DNA from: Bartonella sp. MM73XJBT.G | Lineage (GTDB): Bacteria; Pseudomonadota; Alphaproteobacteria; Rhizobiales; Rhizobiaceae | NCBI RefSeq assembly: GCF_028618435.1 | Contig: NZ_JAQISW010000007.1 | Coordinates: 1 to 64,000 of the forward strand | Reading direction: 5' to 3' | Length of the DNA: 64,000 bases | Shown here: one piece after another, positions 8,036 to 16,873 of the stretch | How positions within the stretch are numbered: position 1 is the first letter of the stretch | Layout of the letters: every line of letters begins with the position of its first letter | Notes under the pieces: generated by a model | The model's database searches: none | Seen by the model: the letters and a program-made list of their open reading frames with translations, nothing else | What the model was told of the DNA's origin: nothing | Program-made: the position numbers and the translations under genes

Positions 8036-8632
8036 TTAAAACGGATTCCATGTCGGTCTAGGTGTTAATTTTAAATATCCTATGTTGATACCAAGGCGTG
8101 CACCAATTCCTGTCCGTATTGGGATTAACAAGGTATCACGGTATTTGAGAACATGAAAACCAACACCTGCAATAAAATAGGCCGAACCTGAAATACCACC
8201 ATAGCGGGCCCATAAATTATTTATGCTCTTAAGATTGTAAACCAAGATCATGAGACGAGAACCTTGGCCACCAAAATCCCATCCTACTGAGGGACCTTGC
8301 CAAAAAACTTTATGCTGGCCATAACTTTTGGTAAAAACTTTTCCTTCGCCATAGGTTAATCCAGCAAAAAAGGCGCCAGAAGCTTCTTCTCCTAAAATAT
8401 AGGCATTGGGATAACCGTATTGTGAAAAAATATTTTGAATTGCGATCGCTAGACCACTGGTTGTTTTTCCAAAAAAAATATGACCAGAATCAATAATTTC
8501 TTGAAGTGAATAATGAGGCTCATTTTGCTCTATCGGTTTTAGTTGAGCATATGTAGTGTTTATGGTGACGAATAAAAGGAAGATTAAAGATATAATATTT
8601 TTGTACCAGTATTTTAGCAGAGAGAGAGCCAT
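8036..8632 (-). CDS. DUF1134 family secreted protein
   Basis: The 198-residue protein matches alphaproteobacterial DUF1134 closely: a signal sequence (ending TTYAQ), YSLQEIIDSGHIFFG, YILGEEASGAFFAGLTYGEG, KVFWQGPSVGWDFGGQGSR, GSAYFIAGVGFH and the C-terminal TPRPTWNPF. The start at 8632 has a good SD (AGGAGAAAA); the longer in-frame ATG at 8695 would add an N-terminal extension with no support. The product is probably periplasmic or envelope-attached. The family's role is not established. It is the first gene of a probable three-gene operon reading left. Confidence 0.88.
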   Translation of the reverse strand: MALSLLKYWYKNIISLIFLLFVTINTTYAQLKPIEQNEPHYSLQEIIDSGHIFFGKTTSGLAIAIQNIFSQYGYPNAYILGEEASGAFFAGLTYGEGKVFTKSYGQHKVFWQGPSVGWDFGGQGSRLMILVYNLKSINNLWARYGGISGSAYFIAGVGFHVLKYRDTLLIPIRTGIGARLGINIGYLKLTPRPTWNPF

Positions 8633-8847
8633 AGAGTTTTCTCCTTTTATTAGTGACAAACAAAAAGATAATATTAGAATTTTCATTCTATTCAAATAAA
8701 AAATAAGATGTAAGGTTATTTAAATTCTTGAATTTATTTCTGAATTTTTTTTAGCATGATTGTTAATGTTTTCTCTTATGCATCAGATGTTAAGAGTTTT
8801 TCTTTAAAATAGAGTTTGTTTTTTGAATTTAGGAGTTTTTAATCGTT

Positions 8848-9486
8848 ATGACGTTCGCTATTTCTTTGAAGCCTATGGATCTTGCTGCTTTGCTTTGTAG
8901 TCGTATTTGCCATGACTTAATTTCACCTGTGGGGGCTATTCAAAATGCAATGGAGCTTTATGACGAGGGGGACGCTGAAGAAGAGGCTTTGCAACTGGTG
9001 CGGTTATCTGTTGCGAGTGCTTCTGCACGTCTACAATTTGCGCGATTGGCTTTTGGTTTTGCTGGTGCAAGTGGAGGACAAATAGATACAGGTGCTGTAG
9101 AGAAAGTTGCTCAACAATATATGCGGCAAGAAAAAGCAACTTTAAAATGGCAGGTTCCCTCTCTTTTATTACAAAAAAATGAAGTTAAACTTTTGCTTAA
9201 TTTGTTATTGATTGCAAATGCAACAGTTTCTCGTGGTGGTGAAATTGTTGTTGTGATTGTGCAAGAGGAAAATAAACGTTCTTTTCGATTTGAGATTTTG
9301 GGTGAAAATCTCCGTATACCTCCACATTTTCTTGCGTTATATCACGGAGAAGCTCAAGAAGAGCTTATTGATGCGCATGTCATCCAATTTTATTACACAA
9401 TGTTACTTGCTGAAGTGACAGAGATGAAAATAAATATTGATGAAAGAGATCATTGTATTGTTTTAGAAAGTATGAAAAAGCTTTGA
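8848..9486 (+). CDS. chpT: Histidine phosphotransferase ChpT
   Basis: ChpT relays phosphate from the hybrid kinase CckA to CtrA and CpdR in the alphaproteobacterial cell-cycle pathway. The 212-residue product carries the family's dimerisation/H-box helix LDLAALLCSRICHDLISPVGAI near residue 12-33 (phospho-accepting His near residue 22), followed by a degenerate ATPase-like domain (LLLNLLLIANATVSRGGEI). Length fits. AGGAG lies 12 nt before the ATG, rather far. It faces ctrA tail to tail across a shared terminator, the usual arrangement in Rhizobiales. Confidence 0.92.
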   Translation: MTFAISLKPMDLAALLCSRICHDLISPVGAIQNAMELYDEGDAEEEALQLVRLSVASASARLQFARLAFGFAGASGGQIDTGAVEKVAQQYMRQEKATLKWQVPSLLLQKNEVKLLLNLLLIANATVSRGGEIVVVIVQEENKRSFRFEILGENLRIPPHFLALYHGEAQEELIDAHVIQFYYTMLLAEVTEMKINIDERDHCIVLESMKKL

Positions 9487-9496
9487 ATTAATAGAG

Positions 9497-9600
9497 AAGC
9501 GCTTAAGCCGTGTTGGGGAAAAGAAACTTCGATCAAATTTACGAGCGATAAAATTATATTTGTGGGTAGAGTGTGGTTACTTCTTAAGCTTTAAGCGCTT
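9497..9600. other. Long-loop inverted repeat after chpT
   Basis: AAGCGCTTAA at 9497-9506 is inverted at 9591-9600 (TTAAGCGCTT), separated by 84 bp. It could fold as the closing stem of a 3'-UTR structure or a small RNA, or be coincidence. Confidence 0.35.
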
Positions 9601-9660
9601 TCTATATGAGATTTTTTGGGTGCGAGTTTTTTTTATTTGTGACAGAGAAAAATCTTGGGA

Positions 9661-9691
9661 AAAATCTCGGCCCGCTACATCCCGAGATTTT
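9661..9691. terminator. Bidirectional terminator between chpT and ctrA
   Basis: AAAATCTCGG (9661-9670) pairs with CCGAGATTTT (9682-9691), loop 11 nt. The A-tract and T-tract on both sides suit termination from either direction for the convergent genes. Confidence 0.8.
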
Positions 9692-9711
9692 AGAATGTGT
9701 ATCTTCACTGC

Positions 9712-10413
9712 TTAAGCGGTTTTTCGTACGTTCTCTTCAATTGGATCACGCAATACATAACCACGTCCCCAAACGGTATCAATGTAGTTTGCATTAGAAG
9801 AGACTGCTTCCAATTTTTTCCGTAGTTTACAGATAAAAACATCGATAATTTTCAGCTCTGGCTCATCCATTCCACCATAGAGATGATTGAGAAACATTTC
9901 CTTGGTAAGTGTTGTGCCTTTGCGCAAAGAGAGAAGCTCTAGCATTTGGTACTCTTTACCTGTTAAGTGAACAGGGCGTCCGGCAACTTCGACGGTTTTT
10001 GCGTCAAGGTTAACGGTGAGATCACCAGTAACAATAACCGACTGTGCATGTCCTTTAGAACGACGAACAACCGCATGAATACGTGCAATAAGCTCATCCT
10101 TATGAAAAGGTTTTGTCATATAATCGTCTGCCCCAGAGCCAAAACCACGAACCTTATCCTCAATGGCATTCATACCGGAAAGGATAAGGACAGGCGTTTT
10201 TATTTTTGCCAACCTTAGAGTTCGCAAGACATCATACCCTGACATATCGGGCAAATTCAGATCAAGCAGAATAATATCATAATCATAGAGTTTCCCTAAA
10301 TCGATACCTTCTTCACCAAGATCAGTGATATAAACGTTAAAATTAGCTGACTTTAACATCAACTCAATGCTTTGAGTAACCGCTCTATCATCTTCAATTA
10401 ATAATACGCGCAT
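9712..10413 (-). CDS. ctrA: Cell-cycle response regulator CtrA
   Basis: This 233-residue OmpR-type response regulator is the master cell-cycle transcription factor of alphaproteobacteria. The receiver domain shows acidic pocket E7-D8-D9, phosphoacceptor D51 ([17 protein letters not shown]), Thr/Ser switch in LILSGMNA and Lys in [10 protein letters not shown]. The C-terminal winged helix includes [17 protein letters not shown] and VDTVWGRGY-type recognition residues ([14 protein letters not shown]). It ends in KTA, near to but not the same as the C-terminal AA degradation tag known from Caulobacter. GAGGG precedes the ATG. Its activator chpT and inhibitor sciP are both within 2 kb. Confidence 0.97.
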   Translation of the reverse strand: MRVLLIEDDRAVTQSIELMLKSANFNVYITDLGEEGIDLGKLYDYDIILLDLNLPDMSGYDVLRTLRLAKIKTPVLILSGMNAIEDKVRGFGSGADDYMTKPFHKDELIARIHAVVRRSKGHAQSVIVTGDLTVNLDAKTVEVAGRPVHLTGKEYQMLELLSLRKGTTLTKEMFLNHLYGGMDEPELKIIDVFICKLRKKLEAVSSNANYIDTVWGRGYVLRDPIEENVRKTA

Positions 10414-10965
10414 TTTAGATCCCTCACTTTGCTCCTTTACGAATCATAAGGAGCATTTCTATGCTATCAACAGTTGGTAAAACCATTGTTGATAAAAGTA
10501 ATTCATGAAATCAAACACTTAGCGATAAGCGTTTATGAATATCTCAGTAGTACGCGTAACAATCACTACCAAATTCCCCACTATCCATGATAGTGGTTAA
10601 CAAAATATTGTTATTTTTGAAAGAGGCTATAAAATTATTTTTAAAAAATTGCGTATTTTTTAACATAACTAAGAGATGAAGGTTTTCTTCTATAAGCTTT
10701 AATCTAAAAAAGGCCTTATAAATTACTTTTTTACAATTTTAGTGTTTATTTACGGAGCTTTAAACCTCTTCATTTTATAGTGGGAGGGAAAATAAAGAAA
10801 TAGTTATGGCTCTTTAAAGAAGGTTGTGTTTGCAGATGCTTTAAGGAAGGGCGGAGTTTATAGTCTCATTAATAGACTGTTTTTTTCGGCTAGATATATA
10901 ACTAAAACGATATGAATTGAGTATGAATGCGCGTTTTGAGTTGGCACAATCAAGGAGTAGTGAGT
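10414..10965. other. ctrA/fliJ divergent intergenic region with palindrome
   Basis: About 550 bp carry the control sequences of ctrA (leftward) and the fliJ-like gene (rightward). A perfect palindrome CCACTATC-CAT-GATAGTGG lies at 10578-10596, a candidate operator. No gene was found. Confidence 0.5.
10431..10454 (-). promoter_or_regulatory. ctrA leader hairpin with a GANTC site in its loop
   Basis: GCTCCTT (10431-10437) is inverted at 10448-10454 (AAGGAGC). The 10-nt loop contains GAATC (10441-10445), a CcrM methylation site. It lies 18-41 bp upstream of the ctrA start. In Caulobacter a GANTC in the ctrA promoter makes its transcription respond to replication; the same use here is inference. 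Confidence 0.5.
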
Positions 10966-11352
10966 ATGAAGCCACGGGAAAATATGGTGCGGTTGAGAAT
11001 GTTTCAGGTGCGTGGAAAGCGCCGTGAGATTGCACAGCTTGAGATGATGATTGCAGAATTTGAACGAATGGTGTTAGAACTGGAAACACAAATTTCTCAT
11101 GAAGAACGTAAATCTGGAAACAATGATGTTCACCACTTTGCTTATTCTGCTCTTGCGCGTGCTGCTCGGCAAAGACGTGATAATTTGCTCAACTCCATTC
11201 GTGATTTACAGCTTCAAAAAACCAATGCTGAAATTGCTCTTCATGAAGCTCATACACAGCTACAACATGCACAGCTTTTGGAAGCACGAGAAAAAAAGAC
11301 TACCACGGATGATGAAAATATTTCGATTCAGTCTAATTTAATGGTTGGCTAA
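10966..11352 (+). CDS. fliJ: FliJ-like coiled-coil protein
   Basis: The ATG at 10966 has a strong SD (AAGGAG at 10952-10957); an upstream in-frame ATG at 10927 is less likely. The 128-residue product is helical and charged (RGKRREIAQLEMMIAEFERM, then ALARAARQRRDNLLNSI), as in FliJ, the flagellar type III export chaperone. The same gene sits beside ctrA in related Rhizobiales. No other flagellar gene is in this window, and many Bartonella lack flagella, so its present role is uncertain. It is followed by a strong terminator, so it is a single-gene unit. Confidence 0.65.
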   Translation: MKPRENMVRLRMFQVRGKRREIAQLEMMIAEFERMVLELETQISHEERKSGNNDVHHFAYSALARAARQRRDNLLNSIRDLQLQKTNAEIALHEAHTQLQHAQLLEAREKKTTTDDENISIQSNLMVG

Positions 11353-11424
11353 TTCAATGAATGGGTGATCAAAAAAATTATTGAATTAGTTATTTTTTCA
11401 GATTTATCTTATTAAAATAATATA

Positions 11425-11460
11425 AAAACAGCCAAACTTTTATTAAGTTTGGCTGTTTTT
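11425..11460 (+). terminator. Rho-independent terminator after fliJ-like gene
   Basis: AAAACAGCCAAACTT (11425-11439) pairs with AAGTTTGGCTGTTTT, ending in a T-run at 11456-11460. The flanking A/T runs would also let it stop leftward transcription from sciP. Confidence 0.9.
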
Positions 11461-11493
11461 ATAAAGTGCTTTATGTTATTGATTAATGGTAAC

Positions 11494-11769
11494 TTAATGT
11501 CGGTAGTGTTGAATCTTGGTTGTTCGTAATCCCGCTAAGCCGTGTTCATCGATCAAACTTTGCCATGAAAGAAATTCTTCCACAGTTAAAGTATAACGTT
11601 GACACGCTTCGTCAAGGCTTAACAATCCGCCTCTGACAGCCGCAACAACTTCAGCTTTGCGACGAATCACCCAGCGCCGTGTTGTTTGTGGCGGTAGGTC
11701 GGCAATTGTAAGTGGACTTCCATCTGGCCCAATAACATATTTCATTTGTGTTTTTATCAAATTGGTCAT
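11494..11769 (-). CDS. sciP: CtrA inhibitor SciP (DUF1153)
   Basis: The 91-residue protein contains the full SciP/DUF1153 signature: KYVIGPDGSPLTIADLPP, RWVIRRKAEVVAAVRGGLLS, EACQRYTLTVEEFLSWQ and GLAGLRTT, a helix-turn-helix fold. In Caulobacter SciP binds CtrA-regulated promoters and blocks CtrA's activation in G1. GAGG lies before the start at 11769. Its presence within 1.1 kb of ctrA makes this a compact regulator cluster. It is near full family length. Confidence 0.93.
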   Translation of the reverse strand: MTNLIKTQMKYVIGPDGSPLTIADLPPQTTRRWVIRRKAEVVAAVRGGLLSLDEACQRYTLTVEEFLSWQSLIDEHGLAGLRTTKIQHYRH

Positions 11770-12197
11770 TCGTATCCTCTACCTCTCGTCAAGGATTTGA
11801 TTCGTTTATAGAGCATGAAATTTAAAAAAGAGCTAAACGCGCTGAAAGAAAAAATTAATAAAGTGATTGAGCGTTTAAAAAGAGACTCAAGCGAACTGTG
11901 AAGAAGCGTCTTTTGCAACATTTTGTCAGATTTTAAGAAAGAGAAAAAATTTTTCTCAATGATTTTTCTAAGTGATTTCCTCCAAGTGATTACCATGGTG
12001 CCTTATTTCTATCACTCTTTTTTATTTACAGCTGCTTTTAAGAAAAGTGATGCTATGGTTGTGGAAAGGGTAAAAAAACAATATAAAGGCAATCAATAGT
12101 ATAAAAGTGGCAATAGTATAAAAGTGGTGAAGAAGCGCATATCAGAATGTTAACATATGGGTATCCATTAATAGAGCAATAAATAGAGAATGAGTAT
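11770..12197. other. Intergenic region sciP-mnmA
   Basis: Divergent control region of about 430 bp. A 13-bp direct repeat (AGTATAAAAGTGG) occurs twice around 12098-12127. A minus-strand open frame at 11766-11996 has no family match and looks like chance. No gene supported. Confidence 0.5.
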
Positions 12198-13421
12198 ATG
12201 TTTTTAAATAGTCTTGATTTACCAGGACAACCTGAGGATTCTCGCATTGTTGTTGCAATGTCAGGGGGGGTTGATTCATCGGTCGTTGCAGGTCTTTTAA
12301 AAAAGGAAGGGTATAATGTCATTGGCATTACATTGCAGCTTTATGATCATGGGGCTGCAACGCATCGGATAGGGGCGTGTTGTGCGGGACAAGATATTGA
12401 AGATGCGCGCCGTGTGGCAGAAACATTAGGAATACCGCATTATGTTCTTGATTATGAGAAACGCTTTCGTGAAGCTGTTATTGATCCTTTTGCAGAAAGC
12501 TACGCTCATGGAGAGACTCCAGTTCCATGTATTGCGTGCAATCAGACAGTTAAATTTGCTGATTTATTAGCAACAGCCCGTGAATTGGGGGCAGATGCTT
12601 TGGCAACAGGACATTATATTCGTTCGCGTTCTCATGGGGCACATCGAGCACTCTTTCGTCCTCTCGATAACGATCGTGATCAAAGTTATTTTCTTTTTGC
12701 AACGACACAAGAACAGATTGATTATTTGCGTTTCCCCCTTGGCGATCTTCCAAAGGCGCGCGTTCGTGAAATGGCCGCAGAAATGGGCTTTGCGGTTGCC
12801 AATAAGCATGATAGTCAGGATATTTGTTTTGTTCCACAGGGAAAATATTCAGATGTTATCGCAAAACTGCGTCCAGAGGCCGCTAATCCTGGTTTTATTG
12901 TCCATATTGATGGAAAGATTTTAGGCAAACATTCGGGGATTGTTAATTATACTGTTGGTCAACGTCGTGGTATTGGGGTTTCAACGGGGGAAGCACTTTA
13001 TGTGGTTTATCTCGATGTGGAAAATGCCCGTGTTATTGTTGGTCCGCGTGAAATGTTAGAAACGCATAAGCTTTTTTTACGTGATGTGAATTGGCTTGGT
13101 GATGAGTCGTTGGATAATTTTCCTTCTCAAGGTATTGAGGTGGCGGTCAAGGTGCGTTCAACCCGTCCGCCTCATCTTGCGCGCTTACATTATAAAGAAG
13201 GAGTTTTTTCCGTTGATCTGTTGGAATGTGAAAATGGTGTGGCACCAGGGCAAGCTTGCGTTCTTTATGATGGAAATAACCATGAGGCGCGTATTCTTGG
13301 GGGAGGATTTGTAACGCATTCAGAACGTGCTGCTGACATTGAAATGATGTTGAAGCGTGTTTTGTGCAATCTTGAAACAGAAGATTCTGTTTCCTCTGAA
13401 CTTAAGACAACAGCTTCATAA
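12198..13421 (+). CDS. mnmA: tRNA-specific 2-thiouridylase MnmA
   Basis: MnmA adds sulfur to U34 of Lys, Glu and Gln tRNAs. The 407-residue enzyme has the PP-loop [17 protein letters not shown] near residue 18, the first catalytic Cys in [12 protein letters not shown], the second in [14 protein letters not shown], and the [11 protein letters not shown]-terminal domain start. Length is as usual. It stands alone on this strand, cytoplasmic. Confidence 0.97.
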   Translation: MFLNSLDLPGQPEDSRIVVAMSGGVDSSVVAGLLKKEGYNVIGITLQLYDHGAATHRIGACCAGQDIEDARRVAETLGIPHYVLDYEKRFREAVIDPFAESYAHGETPVPCIACNQTVKFADLLATARELGADALATGHYIRSRSHGAHRALFRPLDNDRDQSYFLFATTQEQIDYLRFPLGDLPKARVREMAAEMGFAVANKHDSQDICFVPQGKYSDVIAKLRPEAANPGFIVHIDGKILGKHSGIVNYTVGQRRGIGVSTGEALYVVYLDVENARVIVGPREMLETHKLFLRDVNWLGDESLDNFPSQGIEVAVKVRSTRPPHLARLHYKEGVFSVDLLECENGVAPGQACVLYDGNNHEARILGGGFVTHSERAADIEMMLKRVLCNLETEDSVSSELKTTAS

Positions 13422-13708
13422 AAAGATAGTAAATTAATTTATAATGATAATTTTATTCTTCAATTTGAATGAGAGGTTTGTGTAAAATTTTCTTATTGCG
13501 GTTTTTTTTATGATTGAATCTATCAAAATCATGTCTTTTGCCTATTACAAGGAGGGATGGTGGACAAGTAGGCTTATGGTGGGTAAGTTGATAAAAAGAA
13601 ATGTAAAAATGTCTTTGATGAATGCTCTCAAATGCTAGCGGATAGCAACTTGTGGGGTTGGCCAAAGAAACACACATCATTGCAAATTTGTTACAACTTA
13701 AAATCTTA

Positions 13709-14524
13709 TCATCTTGAGTGTTTAAAATCGCTAAAATGGGCGAGGGCAATCCCTGAGGTTGTGGCAACATTGAGACTATCAAAGCCATCAATCATAGGAA
13801 TCCGTAAGGCTTGTGATTGTTGTAGTATATAAGGTGGTAAGCCATCACCTTCTGTTCCGAAAATAAGAGCCATTCTTTTGGTTTTGTTTGCTTGCTTGAG
13901 TGTGTGAGAGGCAGAAGGGGAGAGCGCATAAAGATGAAAGTTTTCATCGTTTAGAGCAGCTATAATGTCGTTTATATCAGCATTTTGCGTATAGGGTACT
14001 TTTAGAGCAGCGCCGGCAGAAACTCTGATTGATTTGCGATAAAGTGGATCGCAAGAGGTTTTGTCGATAATAATGCCCTGACTGGCAAAGGCTGCTGCAT
14101 TACGAAAAATTGATCCCATGTTATCATGATTCGAGATACCACATAAAACCAGAATCAAAGCTTTTTCTGGAAGATTTTGTAAAAAACTTTGTAATGATGG
14201 GAGCGTTTTGCGTTTACCGATGCCAAGGACGCCACGATGAACATGAAAACCGGTGATATCATCCATGACTTTTTGTGACACGCAATAAATGGGGCAACGA
14301 GGCTGTGTTTTTTCTAAAAGCGGTAGAAGTCCAGGGAGGCGTTTTGTTAGGATAAGCAGCGAGAGAGGAGAAAATTCTTTCGAATGCAATAAAGCGGACA
14401 ACGTTATTTTACCTTCAGCAATAAATTGCTGTTGTCGTCCAACGAGATCTTTTTCACGGATATTATGATAGTCTTTTAGGCGTGGGTCATTTGTTTCGTC
14501 GATTGTTGTGATATTTAAATACAT
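13709..14524 (-). CDS. TrmH/SpoU family RNA 2'-O-methyltransferase
   Basis: The 271-residue protein has an N-terminal RNA-binding-like domain (YHNIREKDLVGRQQQFIAEG) and a SPOUT catalytic domain with its three motifs: NMGSIFRNAAAF (motif 1, near residue 135), ALIFGTEGDGLP (motif 2) and SLNVATTSGIALAH (motif 3, the SAM-knot). It should methylate a ribose 2'-OH in rRNA or tRNA. The target is not determined. It is convergent with mnmA, with about 290 bp between them. Confidence 0.9.
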   Translation of the reverse strand: MYLNITTIDETNDPRLKDYHNIREKDLVGRQQQFIAEGKITLSALLHSKEFSPLSLLILTKRLPGLLPLLEKTQPRCPIYCVSQKVMDDITGFHVHRGVLGIGKRKTLPSLQSFLQNLPEKALILVLCGISNHDNMGSIFRNAAAFASQGIIIDKTSCDPLYRKSIRVSAGAALKVPYTQNADINDIIAALNDENFHLYALSPSASHTLKQANKTKRMALIFGTEGDGLPPYILQQSQALRIPMIDGFDSLNVATTSGIALAHFSDFKHSR

Positions 14525-14632
14525 GCGAGATTCTTAATGCTTTTTTCTTTCAATTTCCAGTTGTTAGAATTTGCTTTATTTTTAAAAAGAGAGATAAAAA
14601 ACACTATTTTAAAACTTATGGTAGAATCTGTA

Positions 14633-14661
14633 TTGACAACCTATATAAATAGGTGTATTGT
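14633..14661 (+). promoter_or_regulatory. Sigma-70 promoter with palindromic operator in the spacer
   Basis: TTGACA (14633-14638), a 17-bp spacer and TATTGT (14656-14661). The spacer holds the palindrome ACCTAT-ATAA-ATAGGT (14639-14654), placed to block RNA polymerase if a repressor binds. Confidence 0.75.
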
Positions 14662-14667
14662 AAAAAT

Positions 14668-14795
14668 ACTGATGCGGGATAAATTTTATTTTCGTATCGG
14701 GTGCAGTGTCTTGGGTCCCCGCTATTTCCCAAGTTCTGTATGCCCTTAATGATAAGGGAAAAGAATCTGGGTCCCCAATGCCCAGATTCTTTTTG
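14668..14795 (+). ncRNA. Candidate small RNA with two TCCCC loops
   Basis: A transcript starting about 7 nt after the -10 box would be about 128 nt long and end at the terminator at 14761-14795. Three stems are visible: CTTGGG/CCCAAG with TCCCC at the start of its loop, CCCTT/AAGGG around 14743-14758, and the terminator stem, whose loop also begins TCCCC. No ORF with an SD lies inside. Exposed UCCCC could pair with GGGGA-like ribosome binding sites, as in rhizobial trans-acting sRNAs. The family is not assigned. Confidence 0.65.
14761..14795 (+). terminator. Terminator of the sRNA candidate
   Basis: AAGAATCTGGG (14761-14771) pairs with CCCAGATTCTT (14781-14791), followed by a T-run. Confidence 0.88.
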
Positions 14796-15248
14796 GGGTT
14801 CATAAATCTTTTTCTAAGTTTTTTGGCAATCATATTTTAAAACTTCCTTAAGCTGTAAAGGTATAGGGGAATTCTCAGTCATTTTTCTAGGTGCAGAGAT
14901 GCTTATAGATGGCGTCATCGTGCATATTATAAAATGTAAAAAAGAATGCGTGATCATGACACATTTGAGCAAAAGTAGGTTTTTCGCTCATAAAAGGTAA
15001 GATGGCTTTAAGTTGTTCAAAAGATGATTCTATGAAGGGGATTTATTTGTTTATGCCTTATTCTCTTTATCCTTTATTGCTGATGTTCATGTGACCGGAG
15101 AATTTTTTGCGATAACAAGGGCGCGTTGAGACGTTTAGTGTATAGTGAAACTTCTGTAATATTGAGAAAATATTGGCGATATGTCACAAATATCGTTATA
15201 GAGTTGAAGAATATTATTCCTTGTTTCGTAAAGAAAAGGATGGGTTTC
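14796..15248. other. Intergenic region before the CDF gene
   Basis: About 450 bp, AT-rich. No gene, repeat or clear terminator seen. It probably contains the promoter of the metal exporter. Confidence 0.5.
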
Positions 15249-16157
15249 ATGAAAGTGAAAATCAATATACAAAGCTTAACTTTATACTCTATTTTTATTG
15301 CGTGTATTGTTTTTGCTTTGAAATATTGGGCTTATCATATCACAGGGTCGGTTGCACTTTATTCTGATACCTTGGAATCAATTGTCAATATTCTTGCGTC
15401 ATTGGCCGCATGGTGGGCTGTTAAGGTGAGTATGAAGCCAGCAGATCATGATCATCCTTTTGGACATCATAAAGCGGAATATTTTTCTGCGATTCTTGAA
15501 GGAGTTCTCATTATTATTGCGGCAATTGTTATTTTAAGAGAAGCATGGATAGCGCTTGCCACCGTTAAGTTATTGCAGAAACCTGGAATGTGGCTTGTTA
15601 TTCATCTTGTTGCAACTGTTATAAATTTCATGTGGGGTATGGTTCTGATTTGGCAGGGAAAACATCATCGCTCACCAGCTCTTAAAGCTGATGGGGTACA
15701 TTTTATAACGGATGTTTTTACTTCGCTTGCAATTTTAATTGGTCTGATTGCTGGTTTTGTAGGGGGATGGGGTGTTTTAGATCCTATTTTAGCGATAATC
15801 GTTGCTGTTAATATTCTCTTACAGGGTTGGAAGGTGATTAGGAATGCTGTTCAAGGATTAATGGATGTTGGCGTTGAATTGAATGAAACTATGCGGATTC
15901 GGGAGCTTATTTCTGCGAATGCAGATGGCGCACTTGAGATCCATGATTTACGCACGCGTGTTGCTGGGAGGGTTACTTTTATAGAGTTTCATTTGGTTGT
16001 TCCAGCTGTCATGCAGGTCGGGGAAGCCCATAAAATTTGTGATAAAATTGAAGGTGTTCTTCAAAAAGAATTTGATAATGTGCGTATTTCTATTCATGTC
16101 GAGCCTGAAAATGAGGCAAAATTGCCTCCCGGTACAACAATGATACCTTTTATATAA
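15249..16157 (+). CDS. Cation diffusion facilitator (FieF-like metal exporter)
   Basis: The 302-residue inner-membrane transporter should export Zn, Fe or a similar divalent metal in exchange for protons. Metal-site residues are visible in SDTLESIVN (TM2), HDHPFGHHKAEYFSA after it, and ADGVHFITDVFTS (TM5). The C-terminal cytoplasmic domain ends in HVEPENEAKLPPG. ATG at 15249 is chosen because AAGGA at 15236-15240 is 8 nt upstream; frames open further back to 15126 have no SD. Length then equals the family norm. No regulator nearby. Confidence 0.92.
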   Translation: MKVKINIQSLTLYSIFIACIVFALKYWAYHITGSVALYSDTLESIVNILASLAAWWAVKVSMKPADHDHPFGHHKAEYFSAILEGVLIIIAAIVILREAWIALATVKLLQKPGMWLVIHLVATVINFMWGMVLIWQGKHHRSPALKADGVHFITDVFTSLAILIGLIAGFVGGWGVLDPILAIIVAVNILLQGWKVIRNAVQGLMDVGVELNETMRIRELISANADGALEIHDLRTRVAGRVTFIEFHLVVPAVMQVGEAHKICDKIEGVLQKEFDNVRISIHVEPENEAKLPPGTTMIPFI

Positions 16158-16873
16158 AAAGTTTTTTTTAAATTACCTGTCATGTTACGAATGTTATTTT
16201 TTTACGGTGAGGTAGTTTATATTTCTTGAAAATACAATGATGTTCTTTCGATGATTTTATTGTGGCATCAATAAAATGGAAGGTTAAACTGACTATCTAA
16301 GACAAGATTTATTCTGTTGCCGTACGCTATCATTTAAGGGGTAGTGAGATAAGAGCTATAAAGTTTGATTTATTAACTTCTTTTAGAGTGTGCGATAAAT
16401 CTTCAGTAGTAAGGCTTACTGGTGGAGCTTAAGTGAATCACATGAAATGGTTTGTCGCTGGAATTCCTTTAAGAAGATGGACTGTTTATAGGACTGACGG
16501 GAATAGATCTCTTGTTTTTTAGGATGAGGGGGAACGAAGCTTAATTATAAATTTTTATATAAAATACTTTATGAGACAACAACCATAAGATATCTGGCTT
16601 TACTTATTCCTACAAAAAATATGTCTTTTATATTCATAAAAATTAGAGTGCGGTAATCTATAGATCATTCTTGGTTGAGAGTATAAAAAAGAAGTGTGAT
16701 AAGATAACAGAGTTTTGCGTGTCTTCAGCTTTCAGTCAGTAAGATAATTTTAAATCTGTAATTTTCCCAAAATGATCTTATTCGTGTAACTTGTACGAAA
16801 TTAGAGGTTTATTGAATAACTTTAGTATCTCTATTAAGAATAGAGAAATTATTTTCATATCGCTATGATGTTA
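16158..16873. other. Gene-poor region
   Basis: About 715 bp with no supported gene, RNA or repeat; stops are dense in all frames. Confidence 0.5.

Noticed and set aside
11766-11996. Minus-strand 76-codon ORF overlapping the sciP start
   Set aside because: No SD, no family, and composition typical of AT-rich upstream DNA; the ATG overlap with sciP looks like chance.
13453-13791. Minus-strand 112-codon ORF downstream of the SPOUT methyltransferase
   Set aside because: It begins inside the methyltransferase gene in another frame and has no SD or family.
14609-14833. Minus-strand 74-codon ORF
   Set aside because: It is antisense to the promoter, hairpins and terminator of the sRNA candidate; the structured elements explain the conservation better than a protein would.
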